Below are positions 46,686 through 56,674 of a stretch of 64,000 nt of DNA, piece after piece. This DNA comes from Dichetophora obliterata (lineage: Eukaryota; Arthropoda; Insecta; Diptera; Sciomyzidae). The position numbers were made by a program, and so were the translations under genes. The first letter of the stretch is position 1; every line of letters starts with the position of its first letter. A model generated the notes under the pieces. The model ran no database searches and was not told the DNA's origin. It saw nothing but the letters and a program-made list of their open reading frames with translations. The stretch lies in the NCBI GenBank assembly GCA_963920525.1, contig OY986438.1, positions 176,881,093-176,945,092 of the forward strand, read 5' to 3'.

Positions 46686-47055
46686 CGGGTTTATATGCAT
46701 CCGATCTTGCTAAAATTTTTCACGAATGTTTTTATCATCAATTGCAACAGTTTGAGTCCTTGGGGTGATCTTTTTAAAATAAGATCCACTCTAGAGGTCA
46801 TTTCACAAAAAAAAAAAAAATCAAAAGTACCTTTTTTCTTTTGATGTATGACATACGTAATGGTAAACTATACTAAGATTTAACAAAAGTGGATTTGCAT
46901 AAAAATAAATTACAAAAGACATGTTCGTTTTGTGCATGTCGATCAATGAAATATGGAATTGTGCCATATGTACGACCTAAAACATAAATCTTGTTGGTTT
47001 TTCAACGCTTTTTTTTTAAATGCCTTAACACGCTATCACTATTTTTATTAAAATT
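46686..47055 (+). repeat. Dispersed repeat R1, copy in direct orientation to 41.6 kb
   Basis: Matches 41650-42020 closely, including TTTTTATCATCAATTGCAAC, TTTGATGTATGACATACGTA and ACATGTTCGTTTTGTGCATG. It forms the outer part of the foldback's right arm. Confidence 0.75.
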
Positions 47056-47184
47056 ATTAATAGTATTGTGAAACATACAAGAGGTCAATCAATAAATATA
47101 TTTCGTTCTCTCAAAAATCACTTGCAAATACATATTTCTTCGTTTGTGCCCGCCACAGTGACCGCCAATGGTATCTTTTCTTAA

Positions 47185-48508
47185 CCCTAGGATGTGTGAC
47201 GGGGATTTTCGAGGCCCATTTTGACTTTGAGAAGTCGTCATTTTTTTTTTCTTGGCTCTAGCGCCGAAATATTTTATGCCCACTGCCGCTAATGTTTTCT
47301 AGACGAAAAAAAAACAAACTAAAAAGAATTTGCATTACTTTCGAAGAACAAACTGATGTCTTTTTATAAAAAGCTTGTAAGTGAATCTACTGGGCCTCAC
47401 GAGGTCTGTCCATTAAATGTATGGGAAATGTCTGTAAGCTACTAAACAAAATATGCTCAAACACAATCGATCACGTTCAATGACTTTATTACGCTATATG
47501 TGTAAAACTCATGTGTGCATATGGTCACATTACATATTTATTTTTTTATTGTAAGCAATATTGGAAATGTCGGGAATAAGTTACGAAGTGTGGGAAGAGC
47601 TTTATATTGTTCTCAATTTTTTAAGCTGCTGACAGACCGGCAGCAGCTCACTGAGGACAGGTTTTTTGTTAATAAAAAATTAGAGAATGAAGAAGACTAT
47701 TCTTTCGGAAAAACAAGCCTTCTAAATTTCTGGATTATAACGAAAATAAAGCAGGTGTCAGCACTTTGGATCAGATGCTCAGTTGCTACTCTTTCAAGAG
47801 TGGCAAAAACCTATAAACGGATCAACATCGTGAATTTCTAAAGGTTTTGACATTATAGTTTGTTACTTCTCACATAAAAAATAGGACAATGAATAGAAAC
47901 GTTCAAATTTCAATTCAAAGTTTTTGTCAATAATTACAAAAAAAAAAAATTTTATAAATTTAATTCTACTTTTAAAAAAAAACATACTCAATTGCATTAC
48001 CCTGAATTATATGGAACGGAAAGACTGTGAGTCGTGCAATGCTCAGAACGGTAAAAAAAGGTGCAAAACATTCACGTCGTGAAAAAAATGCAAAGAAATT
48101 CATATGCCTTGAACACGACACCATGCAGAAAATTTGTCAGTGCCATCCATGGCTACGCTGCTGAATAGTTATAAATCAAGCACAACAGTTCAACGGTCGT
48201 TACCTCATTTTTAGTTTTTGTAAATTTGTGTTTAAAAAATATATACATAAGTCAAAAGTTAACTTGTGTTAGTCAAGAGAAAGTTATTTTACTTTGTAAG
48301 GCATCCTAACTCCCCACCGCCTTAAGAAACCACCTAAAAATGACACCCACACACAGATGTAGTGTCTAACAATACTTCCACATAAAAGCAGCTTGCGAAA
48401 GGACATCTAGATGGACGAAAGTCGTAAAGACAGCTTGCCATGATTTATGGGCCTCGCGAGGCCCAGTAGGGTCACTTACCGCTTCCTAGGCAGTCGCACA
48501 TCCTAGGG
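47185..48508 (+). mobile_element. Second piggyBac-type element, degenerate
   Basis: CCCTAGGATGTGTGAC (47185) and GTCGCACATCCTAGGG (to 48508) are inverted, and TTAA lies immediately outside both (47181-47184 and 48509-48512). TGGGCCTCGCGAGGCCCA-like words lie inside both ends (near 47210, 47393 and 48445). The TIRs differ from those of the 44.5-kb element, so it is a different family. The interior holds decayed coding sequence. Confidence 0.88.
47515..48165 (+). pseudogene. Remnant of a piggyBac transposase with C-terminal Cys-rich domain
   Basis: A 47515-47841 frame keeps a short coding-like stretch (KLLTDRQQLTEDRFF) without catalytic motifs. Further on, at about 48010-48165, frames give ERKDCESCNAQNGKKRCKTF and, shifted, FICLEHDTMQKICQCH. 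This is the Cys/His-rich zinc-binding tail that ends many piggyBac transposases. Stops and frameshifts are frequent, and the catalytic centre is lost. Confidence 0.65.
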
Positions 48509-48512
48509 TTAA

Positions 48513-48971
48513 GATACCAGTTCATCACATTTCACTAAAACGACTTTTTTAAAACTTTACACAATTCAAAATACTAAGTCCGCTTAAAATAATGATTGAT
48601 TGAAGATAGCGCCATGATATCCATTTGATATTAAGAAAATCCAAATTTTAAAAAGTAATTTGGAAAAATCAAAATTTTAAAGAGTAAATATTTCGTGTCA
48701 AGTTTATTTTCATTAATACGCCTTGTATTTTTTTGAAGGAGCAGCTATCTTGAACTGAATAATGTAGTTTCTTATGCGTTATTCTGCTTCTTCAAAAGCA
48801 AAATCTTTCAATGAAAAGCGAAATTAAAAATTTTCTTGCACTTTACTCTATTTTGAACTATATATTTTTATACTCCTAACTAACTCACTGACTAGTTTTA
48901 CTGACTAGATACACTGTTGATATCCCAAAATATTATCTCGCCAATGATACCACTCACACAAATGGGCAACG
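48513..48971. other. Intergenic DNA, nothing recognised
   Basis: AT-rich flank between two transposons. AAAATCCAAATTTTAAAAAG and a near copy lie close together at 48638-48685. Confidence 0.4.
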
Positions 48972-48973
48972 TA

Positions 48974-50641
48974 CAGTGTTGCGCAAAATGACAGCAACAA
49001 AATCAGTACGCTGCTACAAAATGGTGTATCTTTTTAAATATTACGTACACACAAAAATGATTATAGGAACCAAAGCATATATTCATACATCATATTAAAA
49101 ACAAATCATATTCAAATTTGGTTTTGGTTTTCTTTATTAAATTTAAAATTAATGTGATTTCATTCAGTTTGTCTGAGAGCAAAACAAAAGCAACATAATT
49201 AATATTTGGCGTAAGATTCATTATTCTTGATAACCGCTGCACATCTGAGCGACATCGACTCTATTAAATTAGATATGTTGGTATTAGGTATATGTTCCCA
49301 ATTAAGTTTCAGGGCTTCATACAGTGCAGTCTTATTGAAAAACCTTTGACCAGAAACTTTTACCTTCAAAATCCCAAAAAGATTTTCAATGGGTTTCAAG
49401 TTATTGTGTCTGTGCCGGCCAATCAAGGACTTGAATGCCATTGCCTCTAATGTAATCTTTGATGAGCTTTGAAGTGTGCTTCGGGTCGTAGACGGGCTGA
49501 AACGTTCACTGAAGCGACATATTCCACTCTGAATGTGGTTGCATCTTGCTTTCTAAAATGTCATTACATACAAATCGATCCATAATTCCATCGATTTTTT
49601 GAAATGATCCAACTTCATTATAGGAAAAAGAAGTACAGACCATAATGCCATCGCCTCCGTGCTTAATATTTATTTTGCAGTTTCGGGCTTCAAGTCGTGT
49701 ACCTGGGTGGCGCCGTACCGTGCACATCCCATCTGAATTAATCAAGTTGAACTGTGATTCATCGCTAGAAAACGGTTTTCGATTTTTGAACGGTCAAATT
49801 TAGGTGCTCTTTTGCAAGACTGAGTCTAAAAATAATAAATTGCAACTTGTTGTCACAATTTCAGACAGAATTATTTAAATTGTAACACCTCACCTTGTTT
49901 CTTATGCTTAGCTGTAAGCAAAGGTTTCTCTGCCGGTCTGTAACTTCTTTAATTGTTCTCAATGGCTCGTCATCAAACAGTGCTGGGATGGATATCTAAA
50001 TCAAGTGTCCGAACAACCTCTTTGGATGTGGCAAATGTATTTAGTTTGAACACGCCACAAATGTTCCTGTCATCACGCAGCAATGTCTTTCGCGGCCGCC
50101 CTCTTTAATGTACCGTTGTTACGTCTTTTGTGATGGTATATTTCTTTATTAATCTACAAACTATTGACTGATTAATATCAAACTGTTTCACGTTAGATAT
50201 TTGTGAATTTCGGTTTTTATATTCGGAAATAATTTGCAATTTAAGAGCTTCACAGTATTTTAAATGTGCCATTATAAATGGAACAGTCAATGTCACAACT
50301 AGCGCAAAAACAAAACTGAACTTAAATATTTATGACTTACAAACAACACGTGCTTTACAATAACGGAACTTTTACCGGTAATTCTTGGAACTTCTGTTCT
50401 CTTTTTACATTTTTCAAATTTTGTTGCTTTTGTTTTGCTCTCAGACAAATTGAATGTAGCCACATTAATTTTAAATTTAATTAAAAAACAAAACCAAATT
50501 TGAATTTGATTTGTTTTATATATGAAGTATGAATATATGCTTTGATTCCTATTATCATTTTTGTGTGTCCCCAATATTAAAAAAGATACACGATTTTGTT
50601 GCAGCGCACTTATTTTGTTGCTATTGTTTTGCGCAACACTG
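48974..50641 (-). mobile_element. Tc1-like element with long (~230-bp) TIRs
   Basis: CAGTGTTGCGCAAAA at the left and TTTTGCGCAACACTG at the right begin inverted repeats that extend about 230 bp with mismatches, through GCATATATTCATAC, CAAATTTGGTTTTG and TTTGTCTGAGAGCAAAACAA. TA flanks both sides (48972-48973 and 50642-50643). The 1.67-kb size and long TIRs fit Tc1-type elements such as those with ~230-255-bp ends in Drosophila. Confidence 0.9.
49199..50296 (-). pseudogene. Tc1-like transposase, broken
   Basis: The N-terminal helix-turn-helix region reads MAHLKYCEALKLQIISEYKN and SIVCRLIKKYTITKDV (50272-50105). RGRPRKT follows, then frames with stops and shifts: LAMNHSST in place of an active-site block, GGDGIMVCTSFSY, and the C-terminus NNLKPIENLFGILKVKV, with ESMSLRCAAVIKNN ending at 49199. 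The N..PIEN..G motif is the region of the last catalytic acid in Tc1 transposases. Multiple stops mean it is inactive. Confidence 0.85.
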
Positions 50642-50643
50642 TA

Positions 50644-51060
50644 TATCTAAAACAACATGATTAATTGTTTGAATCTAATGCTATTCAGCCATCAGCAGCA
50701 TCTACATTATTAGCTTCCTTCACCAATTCATCACATCTTTTTATCTACATGAATACATAAAACACATTTAAAAACATATGTAAATATATATCTGTGTGTT
50801 TATATATTTTTATATAAAATGATTAATTAGAAAAAAAATACAAAAAAACAAAAAAAAAAAAACAAGGGCTTTTTTATCAATAAATACTCGTAAATAATAT
50901 TTTTGGCAGATTCTTCATTTTTTTGCATGTTTTTTTATTTGAATACATATTTAATTAACATCGACAAGTAAAGTTATCATTATAGCGATTATTTTGACAA
51001 AACAAAATTGTTAATATATATGTGTTTTATTAGTTTTTAAACTGTTTGGTTAGCATTCTT
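50644..51060. other. Upstream flank of a cuticle gene
   Basis: AT-rich sequence with A-runs at 50829-50862. No gene or repeat was recognised. It presumably contains regulatory sequence for the gene at 51170. Confidence 0.4.
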
Positions 51061-51101
51061 GACACAAACTATAAATGCGCGCTGTGTTTTTAGTATTGCT
51101 T

Positions 51102-51138
51102 TATAAATCAAACAGTTGTACAACGCAAGACATCAGTC
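51102..51138 (+). promoter_or_regulatory. Core promoter of the 51.2-kb cuticle gene
   Basis: TATAAAT at 51102-51108 and the initiator TCAGTC at 51133-51138 are spaced about 31 bases apart, an ideal core promoter. A second TATAAAT lies at 51070-51076. Confidence 0.7.
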
Positions 51139-51169
51139 ACAAGTCTAAAAAAAGGGAATATTAACCATC

Positions 51170-51568
51170 ATGAAACTCTTCATCGTTTTCGCTGCTCTTT
51201 GTGCCGTTGCCTTGGCGGCTCCAATTGATAATTCTGCAACAGCACAGATCCTTCGTTTGGACTCCGATGTCAAAGCCGATGGTTATACATTTGCGTGAGT
51301 ATCAGTTATAAATCAAAAAGGCTAAATGTCAAATATTTTGTCTTTTCTACAAATTTTTTGAAACAGTTTGGAAACCTCTGATGGTAAGACTCACCAGGAA
51401 GAAGGACAGCTGAAAAATGTTGGTAGCGATACAGAAGCTATTGTTGTACGCGGCTCATATTCGTTCGTCGCTGATGATGGCCAGACATATACCGTTAACT
51501 ATATAGCTGATGAGAATGGTTTCCAGCCCGAAGGCGCTCATTTGCCCAATGTGCCAATTTCGCATTAA
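51170..51568 (+). CDS. RR-1 cuticle protein (Lcp65A-like), intact, two exons
   Basis: Secreted chitin-binding cuticle protein. Exons 51170-51294 and 51367-51568 give 108 residues. The donor GC|GTGAGT and acceptor AAACAG bound a 72-nt phase-2 intron before LETSDG. Residues 1-17 form the signal peptide (MKLFIVFAALCAVALAA). The mature N-terminus starts PIDNSATAQILRLDSDVKAD. The RR-1 domain begins at residue 43 (LETSDGKTHQEEGQLKNVG) and contains GSYSFVADDGQTYTVNYIAD then ENGFQPEGAHLP, with the tail NVPISH. It is most similar by eye to the gene at 11.8 kb. R1 and nested palindromic repeats lie just downstream. Confidence 0.93.
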
Positions 51569-51769
51569 ATTGAATTAAGAAAAACCATCCAAGTGTGATT
51601 CTAGTTGATATTAAAAAAAAAAGTGGGGTTCGAATGAACAAGGCTCAGTATTAATTACATTTCTGCAAATGCTATACATTTTGTTACAACAAATTAAGAA
51701 AAAGAAAATATATTCTAGGCAATTTGTAAAAAAAAATCGTAGTGACAGTTTGTAAATTTTTCATATATA

Positions 51770-52100
51770 TACCTTAGAGTGGACCTTATTTGTATGGGGA
51801 AAATTTCCAATCACTTCATGGAGCTTCCCAAGGGCTTAAACTGAGCTCAAGGATGAAAGAAAAATTCGTAAAAAATTTTAGTGAGATCGGATGCATATAA
51901 GCTCGTGCGCTTAAAGTTTGCACAAGTGCATGAAGGATAGAAAAAAAAATTTTTTTAAATATTTTCATTTGCAATTCTATTTGGAATATGGAAACAGTTC
52001 AGATTTTTTATTCAAAAAATTTCAGTTTAATAAGGGTATTCACCTCAAATTACTTGAAGAACTCAGGGGATAAAATTTTTATTTTTGGATTTTCCAATTA
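51770..52100 (-). repeat. Dispersed repeat R1, inverted copy
   Basis: Matches the left arm of the 43.8-kb foldback: CACTTCATGGAGC, GGATGAAAGAAAAATTCG, CGGATGCATATAAGC, GGAAACAGTTCAGATTTTTT and TTAATAAGGGTATTCACCTC. It ends at TTTGGATTTTCC, where the next palindrome begins. Confidence 0.7.
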
Positions 52101-52498
52101 TTGAAAATACATGCAATGGCTGGTTTTTTGCTATGCATAAATCGATCACTACAGTCGTGTGACGTAAAAAACGAATGCTGGGGCCGAATTACAGCATCCG
52201 TGATCGAGCAAAATTGTACAAAATTGATAGGCATTTGTCTCGTCGTGCTCTTCGTAATTTTGCTCGATCACGGATGCTGAAATTCGGCCCCTGTTCTGGT
52301 TGCTGTGCAGCGAATTGAAGTGTTCTTTGGCTGAATGTAACAAATTTCGGCGCCAATTAAAAAAATATTTACCACATTTGGCCAAAGAACAGTTCTATAC
52401 GCTGCACAGCAACCAGAACAGCATTCGTTTTTGACGTCACACGACGGTAGTGATCAATTTATGCATAGCAAAAAAACCAATCATTGCATGTATTTTTC
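52101..52498. repeat. Nested palindromes (foldback element containing a second hairpin)
   Basis: Outer arms: ATACATGCAATGGCTGG, TTTGCTATGCATAAAT and ACGAATGCTG on the left are mirrored at 52424-52496. The arm continues as TTCTGGTTGCTGTGCAGCG (52291-52310), mirrored at about 52400-52421. Interrupting the left arm is a separate hairpin, 52171-52289, with ends GGGCCGAAT and ATTCGGCCC and CTG on both sides, looking like a small 3-bp-duplicating MITE. Confidence 0.8.
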
Positions 52499-52518
52499 TC
52501 TTACCCAGTAGAATAGTG

Positions 52519-53916
52519 CAGCGTTTCTTAACCTGGGGTCCGCGGACCCCTGGGGGTCCGAGAGTATATATATGGGGGTCCACCGTCTAATCTATGGACA
52601 TTTGAATTAATAATTTTTTTAAGTATTTATGTCCACTACACTATACAACTTTATGTCCACTCATGAAATACCGTGGGATAAATGTGTGGCAGTTAGTACC
52701 GACGGTGCTCGGGCTATGACCGGTACACGAACAGAACTTCAGGCGCGCGTGAAGAAGATGAATCCATCTATTATCTGGCATCACTGTTGCATTCATAGAG
52801 AGGCATTAACTGCTAAGAATATGCCAGAAAAATTAAAAACAGTTTTGGATGACATAGCGCAGGTCGTGAATTTTATTAAAGCCAGGCCTCTAAATTCCCG
52901 TATTTTCGGTATGATATGTGAAGAAATAGGCAGCATTCACATGCAGTTGTTATTGCATGCTGAGGTGCGTTGGTTGTCTCGTGGCAAAGTCGTGTCGCGT
53001 GTTTTTGAGCTTAGAGATGAGATCAGAATAGTTTTTTTAATAATTCTGTTGGCAGCGCCAATAAACATGCAAATCATTTCAATAACTTTGAATGGCTTAC
53101 AATGGTGGCATGTTTGGCTGATATCTTTAGTGCCCTGTACGAGCTGAACTTAAGTCTACAAGGAAGAGATAACAACATCTAAAATGTTGAAGATAAAATA
53201 GAAACTATGATAAAAAAACTTGACCTTTGGACTAATCGTACAATTAAAAAGAAACTATAATCAATTTCCTACACTGGTAGCGTTTTTGGAATCCTCTGGT
53301 GGAGAAATGTTGCCAACGCAAGTAGAAGAGGAAATGATTAAACACCTCCGCGGTTTGACGTCTTCTTTTCGGGATTATTTTCCAGAACCCGACAGAAATA
53401 AAAACTGGATAGCAGACCGTTTCAACGCAGAGGTTTTAGATAAAATCGGCTTGACAACGGTACAGGAAAATCAATTAATAGAAATATCATATGATTCAGC
53501 TTTAAAACATAATTTGAAAGAATCGTCTTTATTAAGTTTTTGGGTAAATTTAAAAAATGTTTATAAAGAAATATCAGAAGCACTAAAATATTTACTGCTT
53601 TTCTCGTCCACATATGTGAAAAGGCATTCTCTGCTCTTGTATACACCAAAAACAAATACAGAAACAGATTACAATTGGAATCAGATTTGAGATTACATCT
53701 AAGTAAAAACATCAACCCAAATATTACTAATTTAGTTTCAAAAAAGCAGCACCAACCTTCACATTAATACAGAATTTTTAATTTTTATAAAAATTTCATT
53801 TTTTCAGTACTAAAATAATTTGTCCAAAACTTATTCCTGTGTTTTTATTAAGGGGTCCTTGAACTTGTGCGTGATTTTCTAGGGGTCCGAGGAGTGAAAA
53901 AGGTTAAGAAACGCTG
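52519..53916 (+). mobile_element. hAT element, ZBED5-like, internally deleted
   Basis: The TIRs CAGCGTTTCTTAACCT (52519) and AGGTTAAGAAACGCTG (to 53916) are flanked by a perfect 8-bp duplication GAATAGTG (52511-52518 and 53917-53924). Subterminal GGGGTCCG words lie near both ends. The element carries the C-terminal two thirds of a transposase. Confidence 0.92.
52629..53786 (+). pseudogene. hAT transposase of ZBED5/FAM200-like type, truncated and frameshifted
   Basis: The first part (52629-53147) reads STDGARAMTGTRTELQARVK, WHHCCIHREALTAKNMP, IKARPLNSRIF and HAEVRWLSRGKVVSRVFELR. The Asp of STDGA and the RWLSRG block are hAT core motifs. The second part (53220-53690) has ALLSFWVN-like SSLLSFWVNLKNVYKEISEA and, after a shift near 53620, SALVYTKNKYRNRLQLESDL and LRLHLS, ending near 53767. 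The N-terminal BED zinc finger and the first catalytic region are missing, consistent with an internal deletion. Frameshifts near 53030 and 53620 make it inactive. Confidence 0.85.
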
Positions 53917-54457
53917 GAATAGTGGATCATCCTATGAGCGATCTGGGAGTGCTCACTGAGGAGCAGTGTAGTGCTCCTTATTGATCCAAGATAGATGTAT
54001 TTTGTGTTCTCTTTTAACATTGCATGTCCTAGGAATGGTAGCGCTCCCTTTGACATCCCAGAGGAGCTCAAAATGAGCGATCAATAAATGATACAAATGG
54101 ATCAGCAAGAGAACATTTAAAATATTTTTTTTTTGTTTTTTTTTTAAAGATCAAAGAACCAACATGCGGCTTATACAAACAAGGTTTGGTCTTTGACGTG
54201 AAAGGAAAGGGATAGATTAGCTAGAGGAATTGATTGGAACCATACGTGAATTATTAATTAGGCGAAACAAACGTGAAAAACAATGCTTTCAATTGCTTTT
54301 AACCAAGGCTAGTGTGTGTTATGCCTTAACCTCGGCAAGCATTTTCAGAACTTAGTTGTTCCTGTCCTTTAATTCCACATTTTCCACAATTTAGTTGTGG
54401 ATTTTTAGTTTTCCATAATTCTTAAATGTAGGAAAGAACAAACAAAGTGAAGAGAAC

Positions 54458-54532
54458 CATGCCCGAAACCGGAGTCGAACCAGGGAGCTCTGGGTTGTTA
54501 GTCTAGCGCACTCTCCACTAGACTACAAAGGT
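54458..54532 (-). repeat. tRNA-like (SINE head or tRNA pseudogene)
   Basis: The minus strand has A-box-like TAGTCTAGTGGAG (complement of 54512-54524) and a good B box GGTTCGACTCC (complement of 54471-54481). The outer stem (GACCTTT against TTCGGGC) does not pair properly, so it is not a functional tRNA. It may be the head of a minus-strand SINE whose body runs left to about 54130. Confidence 0.55.
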
Positions 54533-54742
54533 CGATTTTTCACAGAAAATAATGATCGAGTTTCTTACAAAGCACATGCCTCACTTTATGTTTTTTTTTC
54601 ATTGATTGCTCGCCTATTGATCTTATAAAACAGTAAAGAAGCACAAGGGCACAAGTGCTCACTTTATGATCGAATAAAACAGCAAAAGAGCGCTCTCTTG
54701 TTGCTCCTCATGGGACCGATCGCATGTTTTTTTACTGGGTTT

Positions 54743-55385
54743 ATACTACGACACACGTTTATGGGGAGAGAGGGAAGGAATATCAAACAGTTGAGATGAA
54801 ATATGACATGAGGAAGGGCAAAAGCAAAAATTAAAAAAACTAAAATCTTGTGATTTTAATTTTGACGGTTGAAATGCTCTATCACTTAGTCATAATATAA
54901 GTTTATCATAAGCGTTAAAGAATAATTAATATTATTTGAAGGCATCTCCGCAAAAAAGTACTGCTGCAATATTAATAATGAAAATACGATTGTGAAGTTA
55001 GGTTCTTTGTTTTTTTTTTTATAAAAATAAAAGAGCGAGTGTTTTTCTTGAATATTAATACAAACCTTGATCGGACAAAAACTAAAGAAGTCCCATTGTG
55101 TTCAGAACCATCGATCATCACATTCTATATTGATATATTTTTGAAAAATAACTTTATTTATGTTGCTAAAATTTTTGAAAATTTTAGACGAACTGAGCCA
55201 AAGGGTTAATATTTTAAGACAAAAATTTCAGTAATACTTCTAGATGTAAATAATGCATTTTTTAACATCCCTCAAAAAAAAGTACCTTCGGTTGTTATGG
55301 GTCGGTCTATTGGGCATATACTACTATAGGCTATATGCGTAATAAAAGTTCTATTTTGGTAATTATAGGAAAATAAAACAAAAAA
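54743..55385. other. Intergenic DNA, nothing recognised
   Basis: AT-rich sequence with no coding or repeat structure that I can support. Confidence 0.4.
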
Positions 55386-55605
55386 GATTACGTCAGAATT
55401 AGGACAAAGATAAGGACAAGAATTTTTACTAGAATTAAGACAAGGATAAGAGGAAGTATTATAACATGGATTAAGACGTGAACTAGGACATGGATTAGGA
55501 TAAGAACTAGTACATGAGTTTTCACAAGAATTAGGACATGAATTTTGAGAAGAATTAGAACAAAGGTATTTACAAGTAAATTGACAAGGATTGCATAAAC
55601 CAGAC
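55386..55605. repeat. Degenerate minisatellite of ~12-bp units
   Basis: Variants of GAATTAGGACAT and GGATTAGGACAA follow one another for about 220 bp. Because the unit is a multiple of three, the minus strand is open and reads as a Cys-rich peptide (SSQNSCPNSCENSC and similar). No proper ATG or signal peptide supports a gene. Confidence 0.7.
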
Positions 55606-55905
55606 TTCAAGAATTGAAAATCTTAAAGGACTATGATAAGGATTGTCAAAGTGACTACCAAAGGTATAAAGACACGTAGTCACGTCAAAATACTTACGAA
55701 TGTCGCAAGGACACAGCCAAATATATTTTTATTTTTTTGATTAAAAAATTAATCATTTTTTTTTTTTTTTGATATAAACAAGAAATTTTATTATTTACTA
55801 TTTTTTGCGATTTAAAATTTATTAACGAAAAACTATCAACGGCAATACTTTTACTTTTGGCCGAACCATTGCTTGTAGTTCAGTCGGTTGACTAAAGAAA
55901 AAAAA

Positions 55906-56200
55906 TCAACCCACAACCGATTTTAAATTTACTACTCTTAAGGGACCCTTTACTTCGAGGCTCGACTTAGCATGATCAACGTGGATACTGGCATCGCTGT
56001 AACGGTAAGGATAATGAAAATCAATAGTTTCAAGGCAATTCAGAAGTTTCAAAATAGGTGATGACTTCAAATAAAATTTCTTTAACTTACTTCCTTGACT
56101 CAGGTTGCACACCAGATTCGTTGGGGACGATTTCAACATCACTCTCAGGGAGTGCGTAGGCAACAACGAAGAGAAGAGCGAAAATAATAATGCATTTCAT
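55906..56200 (-). CDS. Cuticle-family locus with normal first exon but no RR domain (gene or pseudogene)
   Basis: Exon 1 (56091-56200, minus strand) is a regular family exon: ATG, signal peptide MKCIIIFALLFVVAYA, then LPESDVEIVPNESGVQPESR, ending in phase 2 at a good donor (AA|GTAAGT). A 94-nt intron ends at TTACAG, and exon 2 (55906-55996) keeps the frame open to a TGA, giving 66 residues. Exon 2 encodes NDASIHVDHAKSSLEVKG and PLRVVNLKSVVG. Only SD.S.H vaguely recalls the TSDG..H start of the RR-1 domain; the GSY..DDG..Y.V.Y..DENGFQP half is absent. A TATA box lies upstream. It is either a decayed copy or a short secreted protein made from a family exon; decay is more likely. Confidence 0.5.
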
Positions 56201-56270
56201 TTTGTAAATTGGTTGATTCTGCTTGACAAGTTCCAAATTGAATTGATGACTATTGTTGAGGCTGACAGGC

Positions 56271-56278
56271 TTTTTATA
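56271..56278 (-). promoter_or_regulatory. TATA box of the 55.9-kb aberrant cuticle locus
   Basis: TATAAAAA on the minus strand, 71 bases upstream of the start codon, the same arrangement as in the intact genes. Confidence 0.65.
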
Positions 56279-56674
56279 CCAATTTGTTGATACCTAATCT
56301 AATGATAGGTATTCATTTCATCTTTTAATAAAGCAAAACTGGATATCGATTAAATTTTTAATACACGCCCCAAATAAAAGTTTTGATTGCATACATTTTT
56401 TTTGCTAAAATAGAACATTATTGTAGCAGTACTACTTTATTTTATAGCCATGATAACTTGATTGTTTCTTATTATATAATCGAATGAAATTTCGATTCGA
56501 TGCCTCTTTAAATTAATTTTGTATTTTTAAATTATAAGCAAAGATAATTTCAAAGTTACTATATGAGTGGAAATGCATTTTTAGTAAAAATAGATGTTAA
56601 AACTCCGCAATCAATAAACAATCAGTTTTGAACCATCAAGGACCAACAATCTAACTAAAAATCAAAATAAAATT

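Larger units (their letters stand above)
43838..46800. repeat. Foldback element (R1 family), split by a piggyBac
   Basis: The left arm 43838-44155 contains GGATGCATATAAACCCGGCT, GGAATAAGGAAACAG, TTAATAAGGGTATTCACC and TTTTTATTTTTGGATTTTCC. It is mirrored by the right arm 44298-44490, continuing at 46674-46800. The loop 44156-44297 is unique. The piggyBac at 44492-46669 lies in the right arm: the arm reads TGCAAACTTTAA before it and resumes AAGCCGTGTGCG after it. Confidence 0.75.
52505..54742. mobile_element. Non-autonomous element with CCCAGTA ends, split by a hAT
   Basis: CCCAGTAGAATAGTG (52504-52518) continues, beyond the inserted hAT, as GATCATCCTATGAGCGATC. The right end reads GACCGATCGCATGTTTTTTT then ACTGGG (to about 54739), so the two ends are inverted copies. 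Its interior has GAGCAATA-like words shared with the repeats at 17.5 and 21.2 kb, and a tRNA-like segment at 54458-54532. Without the hAT it is about 0.83 kb. Confidence 0.65.

Noticed and set aside
54458..54532. Functional tRNA gene
   Set aside because: A and B boxes are good, but acceptor and T-stem pairing fail, so it is kept only as a tRNA-like relic. The same applies to 59995-60055 and the SINE head at 26876.
55272..55610. Cys-rich 112-residue open frame on the minus strand
   Set aside because: Made of a 12-bp minisatellite; it starts at a non-ATG codon and has no signal peptide or homologue that I recognise.
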